Assembly (NCBI RefSeq): GCF_007754155.1
Contig: NZ_CP037423.1
Span: forward strand, 10,722,938-10,786,937
Direction: 5' to 3'
DNA: 64,000 nucleotides
DNA from: Stieleria neptunia
Lineage (GTDB): Bacteria > Planctomycetota > Planctomycetia > Pirellulales > Pirellulaceae
Shown one piece after another: positions 1-10,690 of the stretch; position 1 is the stretch's first letter, and each line of letters starts with the position of its first letter. A program made the translations under genes and the position numbers. The notes under the pieces were generated by a model that had not been told where the DNA came from, did no database searches, and worked only from the letters and a program-made list of their open reading frames with translations.

Positions 1-1
1 C

Positions 2-2317
2 ACGTCGGATGCCTCAACGCGAACCTGGGTGCTCGGGCTGGCCATCGCGGCGACCTTGCTGCTGGTCTCCGGGCTCACGCTGCCCGCGCTCAATCGAGTC
101 ATCACGGCGAACACCGACACCCGCCAGCTGCGCGAGCGGATCAGCCAGATGGAAACCGAACAACAGCGGCTGGTCGCAGAAAAACGTTCGGTGGAAAGGG
201 AACTGGCGGCCGTCCGTGCGACGCTTGCCGACGGCGCTGTCTTGCCCGCCCAACCGAATCCGGGAAACGTTCCGACGACAGACGTGGAGACAACCGAGCC
301 CCACGCTCCATCCCTGGCAAGCTCCGGCACCGGAGCACAGGACGCCGAGACACCAAACACCGAGCCCGCCGACACCGGCGCGACCGAAATCGAGACTCCG
401 GCAATGCAGCCCGAGCTGGCCACCGATGCGCAGCCCGAACCGACGACACGACGACAGAACGAACCCACCGAACCAGGCGGGACGCTAGACGAACGCACCA
501 TGCTGGCCCACTCAGAGCTGGCCCACTCAGAGCTGGCCCACTCAGAGCTGGCCCACTCAGAGCTGGCCCACTCAGAGCTGGCCCACTCAGAGCTGGCCCA
601 GTCAGAGCTCGCCCAGTCAGTGCTCGCCCAATCGGAGCAAGTGGACGAGGAGGGCGCGCAAGGCCGACCGAACGGTCCCGCCACTGCGATCCCGATGAAT
701 CCGCTGCTGGCCCAGCCGGTGCCGCCGCCCTATGGCGGTCGTCCGCGGCGCCCGCCCCAAGGCCCGGAGTTTCGGGTCGGAGATGCCGAAGACATGGCAG
801 AAATGATGGGTGCCGGTAGGGAGATGATCGGCAATGGTCTGGCCGCCGGACAACCCGCCGGACAACCGCGACCAAGTCTGAGCGACGGAGATCAATTCGC
901 GCCGATCATCGAGAACCCTTTCCTGCCGGTTGCCAGCGCGCCGCTTTCGACATTTTCGATCGACGTCGATTCCGCCGCCTATGCCAAGGTGCGGATGAAT
1001 CTGACCGAGTACAATCAATGGCCCAATCCGGACGCGGTCCGAATCGAAGAACTGATCAATTCCTTCGACTACCACTACGCGCCTCCGCAAGACGACCGTC
1101 CCTTCGCCGCGGCGATGGAGATCGCCGAGTGTCCTTGGAACGGGAAACATCGATTGGCCCGAATCGGCATCCAGGCCAAGGTCGCCGACGCCGATCGACC
1201 GCCGAGCAATCTGGTGTTCTTGCTGGACGTGTCGGGGTCGATGAATCGCCCCAACAAATTGCCGCTGGTGGTCGGTGGCATGAAAATGCTGGTCGAGCAA
1301 CTCGGCGAAAACGATTCGGTCGCGATTGTGGTTTACGCCGGGGCGGCCGGCTTGGTGCTCGATGCGACCGCCGGAGACCGCAAGAAGGTCATCATCGATT
1401 CGCTTGATCGCGTTCGTGCCGGCGGGGCGACCGACGGCGGCCACGGCATTCAACTGGCCTACAGCATCGCCCGCGACCACTTCGTCGACGGTGGCACCAA
1501 TCGCGTCATCTTGTGCAGCGACGGTGATTTCAACCTCGGCCTCGCCGATACCGACGAACTGATCCAAGTGGTCGAAAACAATGCCAAACGCGACATTTTC
1601 TTGACCGTGCTCGGGTTCGGCAGCGACAAACACAACGACGCAGTGTTGGACCAGATCCGCAACAAGGGCAATGGCCACTATGCATTCATCGATCGCCCAG
1701 ACCAAGCCCACCAAGTGTTGGTCGAGCAGATGCAGGGCAGTCTGGTAACCGTCGCCAAAGACGTCGACATTCAAGTCGAGTTCAACCCGATGGAAGTCGA
1801 ATCCTATCGAATGATCGGTTGCGAAAACCGTATCTTGAATGCGAAAGATTTCGACGACGACGATCAAGACGGTGAAATCGAAGCCGGACACACGGTCACG
1901 GCGTTGTATGAGATCGTTCCCAGACGCAAGCTCCAGTCCGAAGATCCGGCGCCGACTCCCGCGCCGCTGGACGACTTGAAATACCAACGCCCCGTTCGCT
2001 ACAGCGATCAAGCCGCCAGCGGCGAGATCTTGACGCTGAAGCTTCGCTACCAACCGCCGACAGGCGATCAACGCAAACGGATCGAGTTTGCGGTCAAAGA
2101 CAGCGGCAAGGCATTCCGCCGCACCGACCGCGATTTCCAATTCGCCGCATCGGTCGCCGCCTTCGCCATGCTGCTGCGAAACTCCCCGCACAAGGGCGAT
2201 TGCAACTTTGACATGGTCGAAGAAATCGCCACCGCCGGCGCCCAGGACGATCGCTCGGGTTACCGCGACGAGTTTCTTTCCTTGGTCAAACTGGCGAAAC
2301 AACTCGGTGAAGAATGA
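2..2317 (+). CDS. YfbK-type von Willebrand factor A domain protein (5' end outside window)
   Basis: The frame is open to the window edge, so the true start lies upstream. The visible part starts with a membrane segment (about nt 26-90) and a short coiled coil, then a long Pro/Glu/Thr-rich linker with nine LAHSE-type repeats (nt 503-637). A YfbK N-terminal domain follows ([14 protein letters not shown], near nt 952), then a vWA domain with the MIDAS start LDVSGSM (Asp codon at nt 1226), then the DUF3520-type C-terminal region. The family is thought to bind metal-dependent ligands; its exact role is not known. The N-terminal anchor with a large exported or cytosolic vWA part suggests envelope function, which is inference. 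In planctomycetes these genes often follow ECF sigma genes, but upstream sequence is not available here. Confidence 0.9.
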   Translation, partial: TSDASTRTWVLGLAIAATLLLVSGLTLPALNRVITANTDTRQLRERISQMETEQQRLVAEKRSVERELAAVRATLADGAVLPAQPNPGNVPTTDVETTEPHAPSLASSGTGAQDAETPNTEPADTGATEIETPAMQPELATDAQPEPTTRRQNEPTEPGGTLDERTMLAHSELAHSELAHSELAHSELAHSELAHSELAQSELAQSVLAQSEQVDEEGAQGRPNGPATAIPMNPLLAQPVPPPYGGRPRRPPQGPEFRVGDAEDMAEMMGAGREMIGNGLAAGQPAGQPRPSLSDGDQFAPIIENPFLPVASAPLSTFSIDVDSAAYAKVRMNLTEYNQWPNPDAVRIEELINSFDYHYAPPQDDRPFAAAMEIAECPWNGKHRLARIGIQAKVADADRPPSNLVFLLDVSGSMNRPNKLPLVVGGMKMLVEQLGENDSVAIVVYAGAAGLVLDATAGDRKKVIIDSLDRVRAGGATDGGHGIQLAYSIARDHFVDGGTNRVILCSDGDFNLGLADTDELIQVVENNAKRDIFLTVLGFGSDKHNDAVLDQIRNKGNGHYAFIDRPDQAHQVLVEQMQGSLVTVAKDVDIQVEFNPMEVESYRMIGCENRILNAKDFDDDDQDGEIEAGHTVTALYEIVPRRKLQSEDPAPTPAPLDDLKYQRPVRYSDQAASGEILTLKLRYQPPTGDQRKRIEFAVKDSGKAFRRTDRDFQFAASVAAFAMLLRNSPHKGDCNFDMVEEIATAGAQDDRSGYRDEFLSLVKLAKQLGEE
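503..637 (+). repeat. Nine tandem 15-bp repeats inside the vWA gene
   Basis: Six perfect copies of CTGGCCCACTCAGAG are followed by three diverged copies, all in frame and encoding [15 protein letters not shown]. The unit is a multiple of 3, so copy-number change would lengthen or shorten the linker without a frameshift. Confidence 0.95.
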
Positions 2318-2619
2318 GACCGGCGGGACGCGTGCGACGATCCCGAGGGACGTCGATTTTTTTGCTGCAGGATTTTGCAAACGATTTAGTTTCTCCCCCT
2401 CTGGGTTCGTGGCGCGGGGCTATCCGGAGGTGTCGCTGCGCTCACCTCCGGCTACGCGCTGCGACCCCGTCCGGGGTCGATTTGCGACAACTTCCGGCGA
2501 CGCGCCGCGTCGCCCGTCCGGGGTCGACTTGCGACAACTTTGCTTTTTTCCCGCCCCGCGATCACGTCCGCCGTGCCTGCTACACTGACGGTTTTCCACC
2601 GAATGCATGCGGGGGTTTC
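2318..2619. other. Intergenic stretch with GC-rich hairpin repeats
   Basis: No gene is seen. It holds a hairpin with arms CCGGAGGTG (2424-2432) and CACCTCCGG (2443-2451), and two near-identical copies of a block containing GTCCGGGGTCGA then TTGCGACAACTT (about 2469-2494 and 2516-2542). The same hairpin type recurs at about 4780-4810, so it is dispersed repeat DNA. Confidence 0.7.
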
Positions 2620-3564
2620 ATGGCGACTGACCTTGCCAATTCGACATCGGATCAGCTGGAGATCTCGTGCCAATCGTGCGGCGCGAAGCTTGTGCTGGAA
2701 TCGCATCTGCGCTCGACACTTTGCCCCTATTGTGCTTCGCCATCGATCGTCAGCCGCCCGCCGTCGGCCAATCGGCCCTCGCCGACGTTTCTGGTCGGGT
2801 TTGTCGTCGATCACGAGCACGCGACCAAGGCGGTCAAAAATTGGGTCGCCGGCAGCCACATGTTTGCGCGATCGGATTTCAAGGCCGCCGTGCCGGAACT
2901 GACCCGAGGCGTCTATCTGCCCGCCTACTTGTATGGCGCGGTGGCCAACACACGGTACTCGGCAAGCATCGGCGAGAATTACACCGAGACCGAAACCTAC
3001 ACGACCACCGATTCGAAAGGCAAACGGGTCACACGAACGCGGACGGTGACAAAAACCGAGTGGCGTCCCCTGGCCGGAAACCACTGCTGTTACGTCGTCG
3101 ACGTGATCGTCAGCGCGTCCAAGGGTGTCACCAACGCGGCCCTGGAGGCCGTCGAGCCGTTTGACCTGCGTGCGTTGCGGCGTTACGCCGATTCCTTCAT
3201 CTCCGGATGGCTTGCCGAGGAACCCTCTCGCACCCAGGACGATTGTTTCCAAATGGCACACGACGAAACGGTTGCCAAAGTCGGGGCGATGCTGAAAAAC
3301 TTTATGCCCGGAGACTCCCACAGCAACCTGCAGTACCAGACCGATCTATCGCACGAAGTGATTGATTTGGTGTTGCTGCCGATTTGGACCTATGCGGTGC
3401 GTTACGCGGAAGACCGACCGCCGGTGCAGATTTTGGTCAACGGCCAAACCGGCCGTGTCGCGGGCAAGGTCCCCGTCTCGGCCGCCAAAGTCACCTTCGC
3501 GGTCGTCGGCGTGCTGTTGTTGATCGGAATCCTCGTCCTGTTGTTCATGGCGGCGCAAGGATGA
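2620..3564 (+). CDS. Zinc-ribbon membrane protein
   Basis: The ATG at 2620 is chosen because the zinc ribbon follows at once; the open frame upstream runs through repeat DNA. The 314-residue product starts with a four-cysteine zinc ribbon (CQSCGAKLVLE, then CPYCAS). A soluble mixed region follows with a Thr-rich stretch (YTETETYTTTDSKGKRVTRT), and the protein ends in one hydrophobic segment (VTFAVVGVLLLIGILVLLF). This predicts a C-terminal tail anchor with the ribbon in the cytoplasm. Such proteins are often misnamed replication factor or helicase because of the ribbon alone. Function is unknown. The next gene starts inside its stop codon and has the same architecture, so the two are probably co-translated and act together. 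Confidence 0.85.
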   Translation: MATDLANSTSDQLEISCQSCGAKLVLESHLRSTLCPYCASPSIVSRPPSANRPSPTFLVGFVVDHEHATKAVKNWVAGSHMFARSDFKAAVPELTRGVYLPAYLYGAVANTRYSASIGENYTETETYTTTDSKGKRVTRTRTVTKTEWRPLAGNHCCYVVDVIVSASKGVTNAALEAVEPFDLRALRRYADSFISGWLAEEPSRTQDDCFQMAHDETVAKVGAMLKNFMPGDSHSNLQYQTDLSHEVIDLVLLPIWTYAVRYAEDRPPVQILVNGQTGRVAGKVPVSAAKVTFAVVGVLLLIGILVLLFMAAQG

Positions 3565-4550
3565 GCGAAACGATGAATGAAACCCAAATCGCTGAAATCA
3601 ATTGCAGCCGTTGCGAATCGCCGCTGGAATCCGGCGATCTGCGCTGTGCGATCTGTGGCCAAGCGGCCTTGAATGCAGAGGCAACCGAGCGGAAGAAACT
3701 GGCGGTGCAGATCCTGCGCTGCACCGGTTGTGGCGCGGCGATCGCCTACGACCCGAAACACCAAGCCCCCTCGTGTTCGTTTTGTGGCGACGTGGTCAAA
3801 GTCGAATCGATCGATGACCCGATGGAACAAACCGAGCACTACTTGCCGTTCACCGTCACGGCCGACGAAGCCCGCGCGGCGCTGCGAGGCTGGCTGGATT
3901 CGCGGGGCTGGTTCCGCCCCTCGGACCTGTCCGCGTCGGCTCAATTGACCCAACTGAAACCGCTGTGGTGGGTCGCCTGGGTGTTCGACGCCGAGGCGTT
4001 TGTCAGTTGGGCGGCGGATTCCAACGAAGGCTCCGGTCGATCGGACTGGGCGCCGCATTCGGGCCAGAACAACATCCAGTTTGATGACATCCTCGTTTCC
4101 GCGTCGCGCGGATTAAGCGTCAGTGAAGCGGCCGCGATCAGTCCGGGCATGAATCTGGCGACCAAGCGGGAGACGCCCGAAGGGGCCGATCGCGATGCGA
4201 CACTGGAACAGTTTGACGTCCAGCGTTCTCAGGCACGGCAAGAGGTTTCCGCGGCGATCCACCGCATGGCCTCCGAGCGGGCGCAACAACACTTCATCCC
4301 CGGCACTCGTTTTCGCAACGTCAAGGTCGCGATCGTGCTGCGCCGGCTCATCACGCGGCGATTGTCGATGCCGGCCTACGTCCTGGCCTATCGCTACAAA
4401 GACCGCTTGTACCGCGTGGTGATCTGCGGCCAAGACATTCGGCGGATGGTCGGCACGTCGCCCAAATCATTGATCAAGATGATCGCCGTCGCCCTGCTGG
4501 TCGCCGCCGTCGCCCTGGTGTTCCTGTTGATCCTCGCCGCGGGGAGTTAG
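3561..4550 (+). CDS. Double zinc-ribbon membrane protein, partner of the upstream gene
   Basis: Starts at the ATGA overlap with the preceding gene (ATG 3561); an in-frame ATG at 3573 is an alternative. The product is 329 residues. Two zinc ribbons lie at the N-terminus: CSRCESPLESGDLRCAICG and, about 25 residues on, CTGCGAAIAYDP with CSFCG. A soluble domain of about 200 residues follows, and a single C-terminal transmembrane segment (MIAVALLVAAVALVFLLILAAG). It shares the ribbon-soluble-tail-anchor plan with its upstream neighbour, which suggests duplication and divergence. The substrate or partner is unknown. Translational coupling suggests a heteromeric complex (inference). Confidence 0.85.
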   Translation: MSETMNETQIAEINCSRCESPLESGDLRCAICGQAALNAEATERKKLAVQILRCTGCGAAIAYDPKHQAPSCSFCGDVVKVESIDDPMEQTEHYLPFTVTADEARAALRGWLDSRGWFRPSDLSASAQLTQLKPLWWVAWVFDAEAFVSWAADSNEGSGRSDWAPHSGQNNIQFDDILVSASRGLSVSEAAAISPGMNLATKRETPEGADRDATLEQFDVQRSQARQEVSAAIHRMASERAQQHFIPGTRFRNVKVAIVLRRLITRRLSMPAYVLAYRYKDRLYRVVICGQDIRRMVGTSPKSLIKMIAVALLVAAVALVFLLILAAGS

Positions 4551-5416
4551 TGGTCCGTCAACTTTTAAACTTAGGGTGCCGCTCAATCGACATTGAGGGG
4601 CGTCCGGACGCTGGCGGGAACCGGCTAATGTCAATTGATGATCAGCCGTTTGGCGCGAGCCTACGGGCCCCTGCGTTGGTCAACACCTTCTCGACTTAGC
4701 GGTATTGGGCGCGCGCTGTTCCGCTACTACCTTCGACGCCAAAGTGCGCGGCATGACCCCGACGGGGTCAAAGCCAATAGCCGGAGGTGAGCGAAGCGCC
4801 ACCTCCGGAAATCCGGTCCCCCGTCAAACGCGACCCCGAAGGGTGTCGAAGCAAAAGACGTCGGCGCCCTCGGACCCGGCCAGCCCGCACGCTCAAGCTC
4901 ACCCATCAACTCCTTTGCGAACGCAGACTGCCGCACCGCCGGCGGATGGATTCGCTGCGACCCCGCCCGGGGTCGAGGGGATTGTGGGACGTGTTTCCCG
5001 GAGGTGGTGCTGCGCTGACCTCCGGCTACTCGCTGGCATCCCTCCGGGATACTTGGTTCGTGGCCGCTCTCCTTTGAAACCAAACGGAGTGATGCTTGTT
5101 CGCGGCAGGGCTCGCGCCCAATACCGCTAGTTCCCTCAGTGCCACGTAAGTGGCGTTGCATGACATCTCAGCATCGGTTGCATGTTTTGTAAGCGAACGA
5201 CAGGGTCACGATAAGAATTCGATCAGGGCGAAGCGCGCCATTTTCGCCGATTGGCCGGCCAAAGGCCTGCAGTTTGCCGCCTTTTCTTGAACTTGCTGCA
5301 TGTGCGGGTTTGCACGCGTCGTCGAATCCCACATTCGATGGCGTAACGGCACGTTAGATGCTTCTTGGCACGAGATTGAGCCGCTCATCGATCCTCTTGC
5401 CTCCCAAAACCTTCCC
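4551..5416. other. Gene-free region containing a diverged D-family palindromic element (4697-5129)
   Basis: Inverted ends TAGCGGTATTGGGCGCG (from 4697) and their complement ending at 5129 match 19 of 20 positions and resemble the ends of the D elements at 34.6, 49.0 and 50.6 kb. Inside are GACCCCGACGGGGTC and CCGGAGGTG/CACCTCCGG hairpins but none of the D core. Open frames of up to 144 codons cross it on both strands, but they follow the palindromes and are not credible genes. The promoter of citrate synthase must lie between 5130 and 5416; no clear -35/-10 pair is seen. Confidence 0.7.
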
Positions 5417-6715
5417 ATGGCCACCGAAACCACCGAAGTGAACGAGACCACCGAACTGAATCTTGGCGACAAACGCGTCGAATTGCCGATCGTCGTCGGG
5501 ACGGAGGATGAATGTGCCGTCGACATCTCGAATCTCCGCAGCCAAACCGGCTTCATCACGCTGGACGAGGGCTACCGCAATACCGGTTCGGTGCGTTCCG
5601 GGATCACCTTCATCAACGGGGAAGAAGGTGTGCTTCGCTACCGTGGGATCCCGATCGAGCAACTGGCTGAATCTTCCAACTTTATTGAAACCGCGCTGCT
5701 GCTGATCTATGGCGAACTCCCCTCGGCGGAACACTTGTCGCATTTTCGGCGGCTGCTGACCGAGCACGAGATGATCCATGAGGGGATGCGGAACTCGTTT
5801 TTGGGTTACCCCACCCATGGTCATCCGATGGCCATCTTGTCGTCGATGATCAACACCTTGTCGTGCTACAACGCCGACGTGATGGAGATGGAAGACGCGG
5901 CCTCGTTCGAAAATGCCGCCGCCAGGTTGATTTCCAAGATTCGTACCGTCGCGGCCTATGCGTACCGAACCTCGATCGGTCAGCCGCTCGTCTATCCGCA
6001 TCCGGAACTGAGCTATTGCCGCAACTTTCTGCACCTGATGTTTTCCACGCCCAACCGAACGTTCGAACCGGATCCCGATGTCGTTCGCGCGTTGACACTG
6101 TTTCTGATCTTGCATGCCGACCACGAGCAGAACTGTTCGACCTCAACCGTTCGGATGGTCGGATCATCCGGGGCCAATTTGTTTGCGTCGTGTTCCGCCG
6201 GCGTTTGCGCCCTGTGGGGACCGCTGCACGGGGGTGCCAATGTCGCCGTGATGGACCAGCTGCAACGGATCAAGAGTTCGGGCATGAGCGTGAAAGAGTT
6301 GATCGAGCGTGTCAAACAAAAGAAGGAAAAGCTGTACGGGTTCGGCCACGGCGTCTATCGGAGTTATGATCCGCGCGCCGAAATCCTTCGCCGTCACGTG
6401 CCCAAGGTACTGGGCAAACTGGGGCGCAACGATCCACTGTTGGAGATCGCCAAAGAACTCGAAGAGATCGCCTTGAGTGACGACTATTTTGTCAGCCGCA
6501 ATTTGTATCCGAACGTCGACTTCTATTCAGGGATCTTGTTGCGAGCGATCGGCATCCCGGTGAACATGTACACCGTGATGTTTGCCATCGGCCGGATGCC
6601 GGGTTGGATCGCGCACTGGAAAGAGGTCCGCGACAGTAACAGCCGCATCTACCGCCCGCGTCAGATCTACAACGGCCCGACAGTTCGCGATTACACCGCA
6701 ATGGAGTGGCGTTAG
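5417..6715 (+). CDS. gltA: Citrate synthase
   Basis: Condenses acetyl-CoA with oxaloacetate to citrate, the entry step of the TCA cycle, in the cytoplasm. The ATG at 5417 gives 432 residues, the usual bacterial length; the open frame upstream adds 39 residues not typical of the family. Catalytic residues are present: His271 in GPLHGGAN, His311 in GFGHGVY and Asp368 in NVDFYSG, with the oxaloacetate-contact Arg in DPRA. HADHEQNCSTSTVR is intact. One oddity is GHGVYR where most bacterial enzymes have GHRVYK; the Arg next to the catalytic His is replaced by Gly. The gene is monocistronic, between two repeat regions. Confidence 0.97.
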   Translation: MATETTEVNETTELNLGDKRVELPIVVGTEDECAVDISNLRSQTGFITLDEGYRNTGSVRSGITFINGEEGVLRYRGIPIEQLAESSNFIETALLLIYGELPSAEHLSHFRRLLTEHEMIHEGMRNSFLGYPTHGHPMAILSSMINTLSCYNADVMEMEDAASFENAAARLISKIRTVAAYAYRTSIGQPLVYPHPELSYCRNFLHLMFSTPNRTFEPDPDVVRALTLFLILHADHEQNCSTSTVRMVGSSGANLFASCSAGVCALWGPLHGGANVAVMDQLQRIKSSGMSVKELIERVKQKKEKLYGFGHGVYRSYDPRAEILRRHVPKVLGKLGRNDPLLEIAKELEEIALSDDYFVSRNLYPNVDFYSGILLRAIGIPVNMYTVMFAIGRMPGWIAHWKEVRDSNSRIYRPRQIYNGPTVRDYTAMEWR

Positions 6716-6784
6716 TGGGCTGTCAAGCGTGTTGGTGTGCAGGCTTTAGGGATCGTCCAGCTTAAGGCGATCGCTTTTCGGATG

Positions 6785-7116
6785 TACGATGGCCCTTCCG
6801 GGCCGTCGCCCGTGGGGCTCTGCGCGACGACCTAGAAAGGACGTCGTACCACGCTCCGCTTTTAGAATACGATGGCCCTTCCGGGCCGTCGTCCTTCGGA
6901 CTCTGTCCGACGACCTAGAAAGGACGTCGTACAACGCTCCGCTTTTAGAGTACGATGGCCCTTCCGGGCCGTCGTCCTTCGGACTCTGTCCGACGACCTA
7001 GAAAGGACGTCGTACCACGCTCCGCTTTTTGAGTACGATGGCCCTTCCGGGCCGTCGTCCGTGGGGCTCTGGGCGACGACCGAGAAAGAACGTCGTACAG
7101 CGGTCCGCTGAGCGCA
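6785..7116. repeat. B-family tandem array: four 83-bp units
   Basis: The word TACGATGGCCCTTCC begins at 6785, 6868, 6951 and 7034, exactly 83 bp apart each time. Each unit carries a GGCCCTTCCGGGCC palindrome and the block CTAGAAAGGACGTCGTAC. The right flank (CGCATCACACTCCATCGACGA) recurs in inverse orientation at about 16.7 kb. No protein-coding signal; ORFs across it are repeat-driven. Confidence 0.95.
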
Positions 7117-7230
7117 TCACACTCCATCGACGAGATCATTAGGATTCCTCGCGTTTCGCATCGTTCCTCAGCTGGACGCCTACAGGCTAACACCAACGGT
7201 TGCTGAATCTGCGTCTCACTGCGGCTCGTC

Positions 7231-10200
7231 TCACTGGGCGATGCGTTCGCCGTTGACGACCCGACGCGCGTCAGCGACCGCGGCATCGAGTTGCTGACGA
7301 AGTTGAGCCACGGTGGGATCGGATTCAGCAAGCGAATCGCTCGTCGCCTGCTGTTCGACCTGAAACGCAAGATCAGCCATGGAAGCCAGACCGAGTGCCT
7401 GCAACGCGCCTTTCAGCGTGTGGGCCGAGCGCCTCGCCGCTTGACAGTCTTCGTCCGCCAACGCCTGTTCCAATTCGCTCATCAATCGCGGCGTCTCCTC
7501 CAAGAATGCGGCCAAGATGTCGATCAACAGATTCTGATCTCCGGCACACAACTCCAACGCCTTCGACCAATCCGTCGGATCCGTGGCGGCGGACGACTCG
7601 ACCTCGGCACGATCGAACTCCGGGGATGAATCACCGGACGGATCAGCCGGTGAATCGTCAACAAAAAACGATGAAATTGCGTCACGCAATTCGTTGATTC
7701 GAAGCGGTTTGGAGACGTAGCCATCCATGCCGGCCGCCAGGCACTTTTCTTGGTCGCCGGCTAAAGCATGGGCGGTCAATGCGATGATCGGCACGTGACC
7801 GCCTTGTTCTCGTTCGGCCTCGCGGATCCTGCGCGTCGCTTCCATGCCATCCATCTCCGGCATCTGCACGTCCATCAACACGAGTTCGTACGATCCGGAC
7901 AGATACTGCTCCAGGGCTTCCTTGCCGTCGCTGGCCAGGGTGACGGTGTGTCCCCACTTCTTCAGCAGGGCAATCGCCAACGTTTGATTGACCTGATTGT
8001 CCTCTGCCAGCAGGATGTTCAGCGGGCGAATGTCGCACTGGGCATCCGCCGTGGGCGATTCGTCGGGTTTTGCGATCGCCGATACTCCCAGCACACCCAG
8101 GACCGCGTCGAACAATTCCGTTTGCTTGACCGGTTTCATTAGATAACGATAAATCTCGAGTTCGTTCCAGCGTTGATGATCGCCGGGCTGATCGTAGGCC
8201 GTGCACGCGATCACCGGCAAATCCTTCAACGTGGGATCGCTTCGAATCTCGCTGACCAGGTCAAATCCACTGCGATTGGGCATGTGGACGTCCGTCAGCA
8301 GCAGCTGAAACGCAGCGTTTCGGATCTGGGCATCGCGCAAGGCCTCGATGGCCTGATCGGCGCTCGATACCGAGGTCGGACGCATCCCCCAACCACGGAC
8401 CATTTCCTCCAAAATCATCAGACTGGTGGCAAGATCATCGACGATCAAAACCCGAGCGTCTTGCAGGGCCTGGGTGTCATGTTGGTCGACGACGTCCGCG
8501 TCCGTTTCGATGCCAAACACGCCGGTGAAATGAAAGGTGCTGCCGACCCCCAGTTCGCTTTCCACCCAAATCCGGCCTCCCATCATTTCGACCAATCGAG
8601 AACAGATGGCCAAGCCCAATCCGGTGCCGCCGAAGCGGCGCGCCGTGCCACCCTCGGCCTGCTCAAAGGCCTCAAAGATATGCGACAACTTATCCGCGGC
8701 GATTCCGATGCCGGTGTCACGCACCTGAAAGTGAATCTCGCACTCGTCGGCGGTCGCCGAATCCACCGAAACGCCGACCGCGATTTCCCCCTGTTCGGTG
8801 AACTTCAGTGCGTTGCCGACAAGATTCACCAAGATCTGTCGCAACCGATGCGCGTCGCCTTCCATCACAGGTGGAACATCGGGAGCGACGTGCAAGGTCA
8901 GTTCCACCTGCTTGGCACCGGCGCGCAACCCCATCGGCTTCATCATGTCGCCCAAACTTTCGCGAATCTCAAACGGCGTGGGGACCAAATCGAGTTTGCC
9001 GGCTTCGATCTTGGAAAAATCCAGGATGTCGTTGATGACGGACAGCAATGACTCACCCGACTCACGAACCAGCCCCAGATAATTGCGTTGTTCTTGCTCG
9101 AGCGAGGTATCGAGCAACAGTTCCGTGATTCCGATCACGGCACTCAGCGGTGTTCGTATCTCATGGCTCATGTTGGCCAAAAACTGACTTTTGGCGCGAT
9201 TCGCCTCTTCGGCGGCAAGCTTGGCCAGCGTTGCCTCCTGGGCACTGCGTTGCGCCGTCGCATGGGCAAATTCCAATTGGTTCGCGTACTCGCGATAACG
9301 CTGGTTGGATCGCACCACCAAGTACACCAGGCTGCCCGCCAACAGCGCCAAGAGCACTCCCAAGACGCGCAACTGCGCGGCGTCGGGAGAGGCCGTCGGC
9401 CAACCGTCACTCGGAACTCCGTAGAGTTTCCAACTTCCCGTCGGAAGCGCAATCTCGGAGACGATCGGCTTGGCGTTGAGCAGGGATTCATTCCCGTGAA
9501 TGATCTCCCCCGGCCCTCCCTGATCGTTGCGACCTCGGATCGCGATCGACAAATCATCGGGGACACTCGCCGAAATCTCGTCAAATAACACTTGCTTGTC
9601 AATCAGAATCGAGACCATTCCCCAGTAGTCACCGCCACCGGGTGACTGACCTGGCACCGTCTCGTTAACGGGCGCCCGATAGACAAACGCATAACCGCCC
9701 TGAATCAATTCGACGGGCCCATACAACCAAGGCTTTCCGGTTTCTTTGGCATGTATCGCCGCCGCACGTTGCTTCGGATCTTCGAGCAACTCGAATCCCA
9801 CGGCGTCCTCATTCCCTTCCAGAGGATACACGTCGTTGATCACATCATTCTTGATCGACGTGACACTGCGGATCCCCTCCGCTTCCTGCATCAGCAAGGC
9901 AGAGATATCCGCAAATTCCTGGGACGTCATCTCTGGATGCACGGAAACATGCGCCTTTAGCCCCGATGTCAAATAGACGCGTTTGTTGATCGCCTTTTCC
10001 GCTTCCCCACGCACGGTCGCCAAATCCCGGACGGTGCGCGCCTGAATTTCCTGGACGTACCGCCCCCTGGAGTTCTTGTTCAGAACCCACACACAAACCA
10101 GCACGACCATGCTGGTTGCGGCGGCGGCCAGCAACGGAACCCAGGCGTCGAACGACAAACGGCTTGCCACTGATGCCGCGTCACGGGCTTGACGCCCGTC

Positions 10201-10233
10201 GCGTGTTTCCGTGGTGGCGATAGAATCGACCAT
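7231..10233 (-). CDS. CHASE-domain hybrid sensor histidine kinase with two receivers and an Hpt domain
   Basis: A 1000-residue membrane phosphorelay protein. Two transmembrane segments (about 31-50 and 289-307) flank an extracytoplasmic CHASE-type ligand domain with the YAFVYRAPV core. Then come a HisKA domain ([13 protein letters not shown], phospho-His357), a HATPase domain with N, G1 (DTGIGI) and G2 (GGTGLGL) boxes, receiver 1 (LTDVHMP, Asp648), receiver 2 (LMDVQMP, Asp788) and a C-terminal Hpt domain (SAHTLKG, His938). A full His-Asp-His relay is thus in one chain. The output regulator is not next to it, and the divergent neighbour is an unrelated membrane protein. Ligand unknown. Confidence 0.95.
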   Translation of the reverse strand: MVDSIATTETRDGRQARDAASVASRLSFDAWVPLLAAAATSMVVLVCVWVLNKNSRGRYVQEIQARTVRDLATVRGEAEKAINKRVYLTSGLKAHVSVHPEMTSQEFADISALLMQEAEGIRSVTSIKNDVINDVYPLEGNEDAVGFELLEDPKQRAAAIHAKETGKPWLYGPVELIQGGYAFVYRAPVNETVPGQSPGGGDYWGMVSILIDKQVLFDEISASVPDDLSIAIRGRNDQGGPGEIIHGNESLLNAKPIVSEIALPTGSWKLYGVPSDGWPTASPDAAQLRVLGVLLALLAGSLVYLVVRSNQRYREYANQLEFAHATAQRSAQEATLAKLAAEEANRAKSQFLANMSHEIRTPLSAVIGITELLLDTSLEQEQRNYLGLVRESGESLLSVINDILDFSKIEAGKLDLVPTPFEIRESLGDMMKPMGLRAGAKQVELTLHVAPDVPPVMEGDAHRLRQILVNLVGNALKFTEQGEIAVGVSVDSATADECEIHFQVRDTGIGIAADKLSHIFEAFEQAEGGTARRFGGTGLGLAICSRLVEMMGGRIWVESELGVGSTFHFTGVFGIETDADVVDQHDTQALQDARVLIVDDLATSLMILEEMVRGWGMRPTSVSSADQAIEALRDAQIRNAAFQLLLTDVHMPNRSGFDLVSEIRSDPTLKDLPVIACTAYDQPGDHQRWNELEIYRYLMKPVKQTELFDAVLGVLGVSAIAKPDESPTADAQCDIRPLNILLAEDNQVNQTLAIALLKKWGHTVTLASDGKEALEQYLSGSYELVLMDVQMPEMDGMEATRRIREAEREQGGHVPIIALTAHALAGDQEKCLAAGMDGYVSKPLRINELRDAISSFFVDDSPADPSGDSSPEFDRAEVESSAATDPTDWSKALELCAGDQNLLIDILAAFLEETPRLMSELEQALADEDCQAARRSAHTLKGALQALGLASMADLAFQVEQQATSDSLAESDPTVAQLRQQLDAAVADARRVVNGERIAQ

Positions 10234-10690
10234 TGTTGATGTACCCGACGGCCTTGCGATCTAACTGTCCTCATGCCAGTCGCCCTGGCAGATTTCAAAT
10301 TGGCAACCGTCGATACCCCAAAACGATGTGAGCGTCCCTCAATCGTTCACGGAAAGGAAACGAAGTATTCGATTCCGAATCCCCATCCGCTTCGAAACTT
10401 TGCCGGCAGGAAACCATTGTACCGATATTCGGCGCGTATTAGTTCTTTAATCAGCCGCAGGGCGAGTGCATCTGCGGAATCGTGCTGCGTGATACGTAGA
10501 ATCGTGGTCGTTGTGGATCCCGCTGATAAAAAACATCGGCCCCGTTGTGAACCGTCTTGGCGGTGACGTCGTAGGACTCCTTCACGTTGACTGTTGGCTC
10601 GCTTGTCTTTCGGGCGGACCAGACTGATCTGTTTCCCTGTTCCGTTGATCCATCGGCGCGGGGCTTCTCTTGAAGCAGGGGGTCGGTGTG
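10234..10690. other. Divergent intergenic region, no gene
   Basis: It separates two divergent genes and so must hold both promoters. No convincing -35/-10 pair, hairpin or repeat family member was identified. Short ORFs are antisense extensions of neighbours. Confidence 0.5.

Noticed and set aside
617..2380. Long open frame on the minus strand opposite the vWA gene
   Set aside because: The plus-strand frame has clear family motifs, and at high GC antisense frames often stay open. The product shows no domain.
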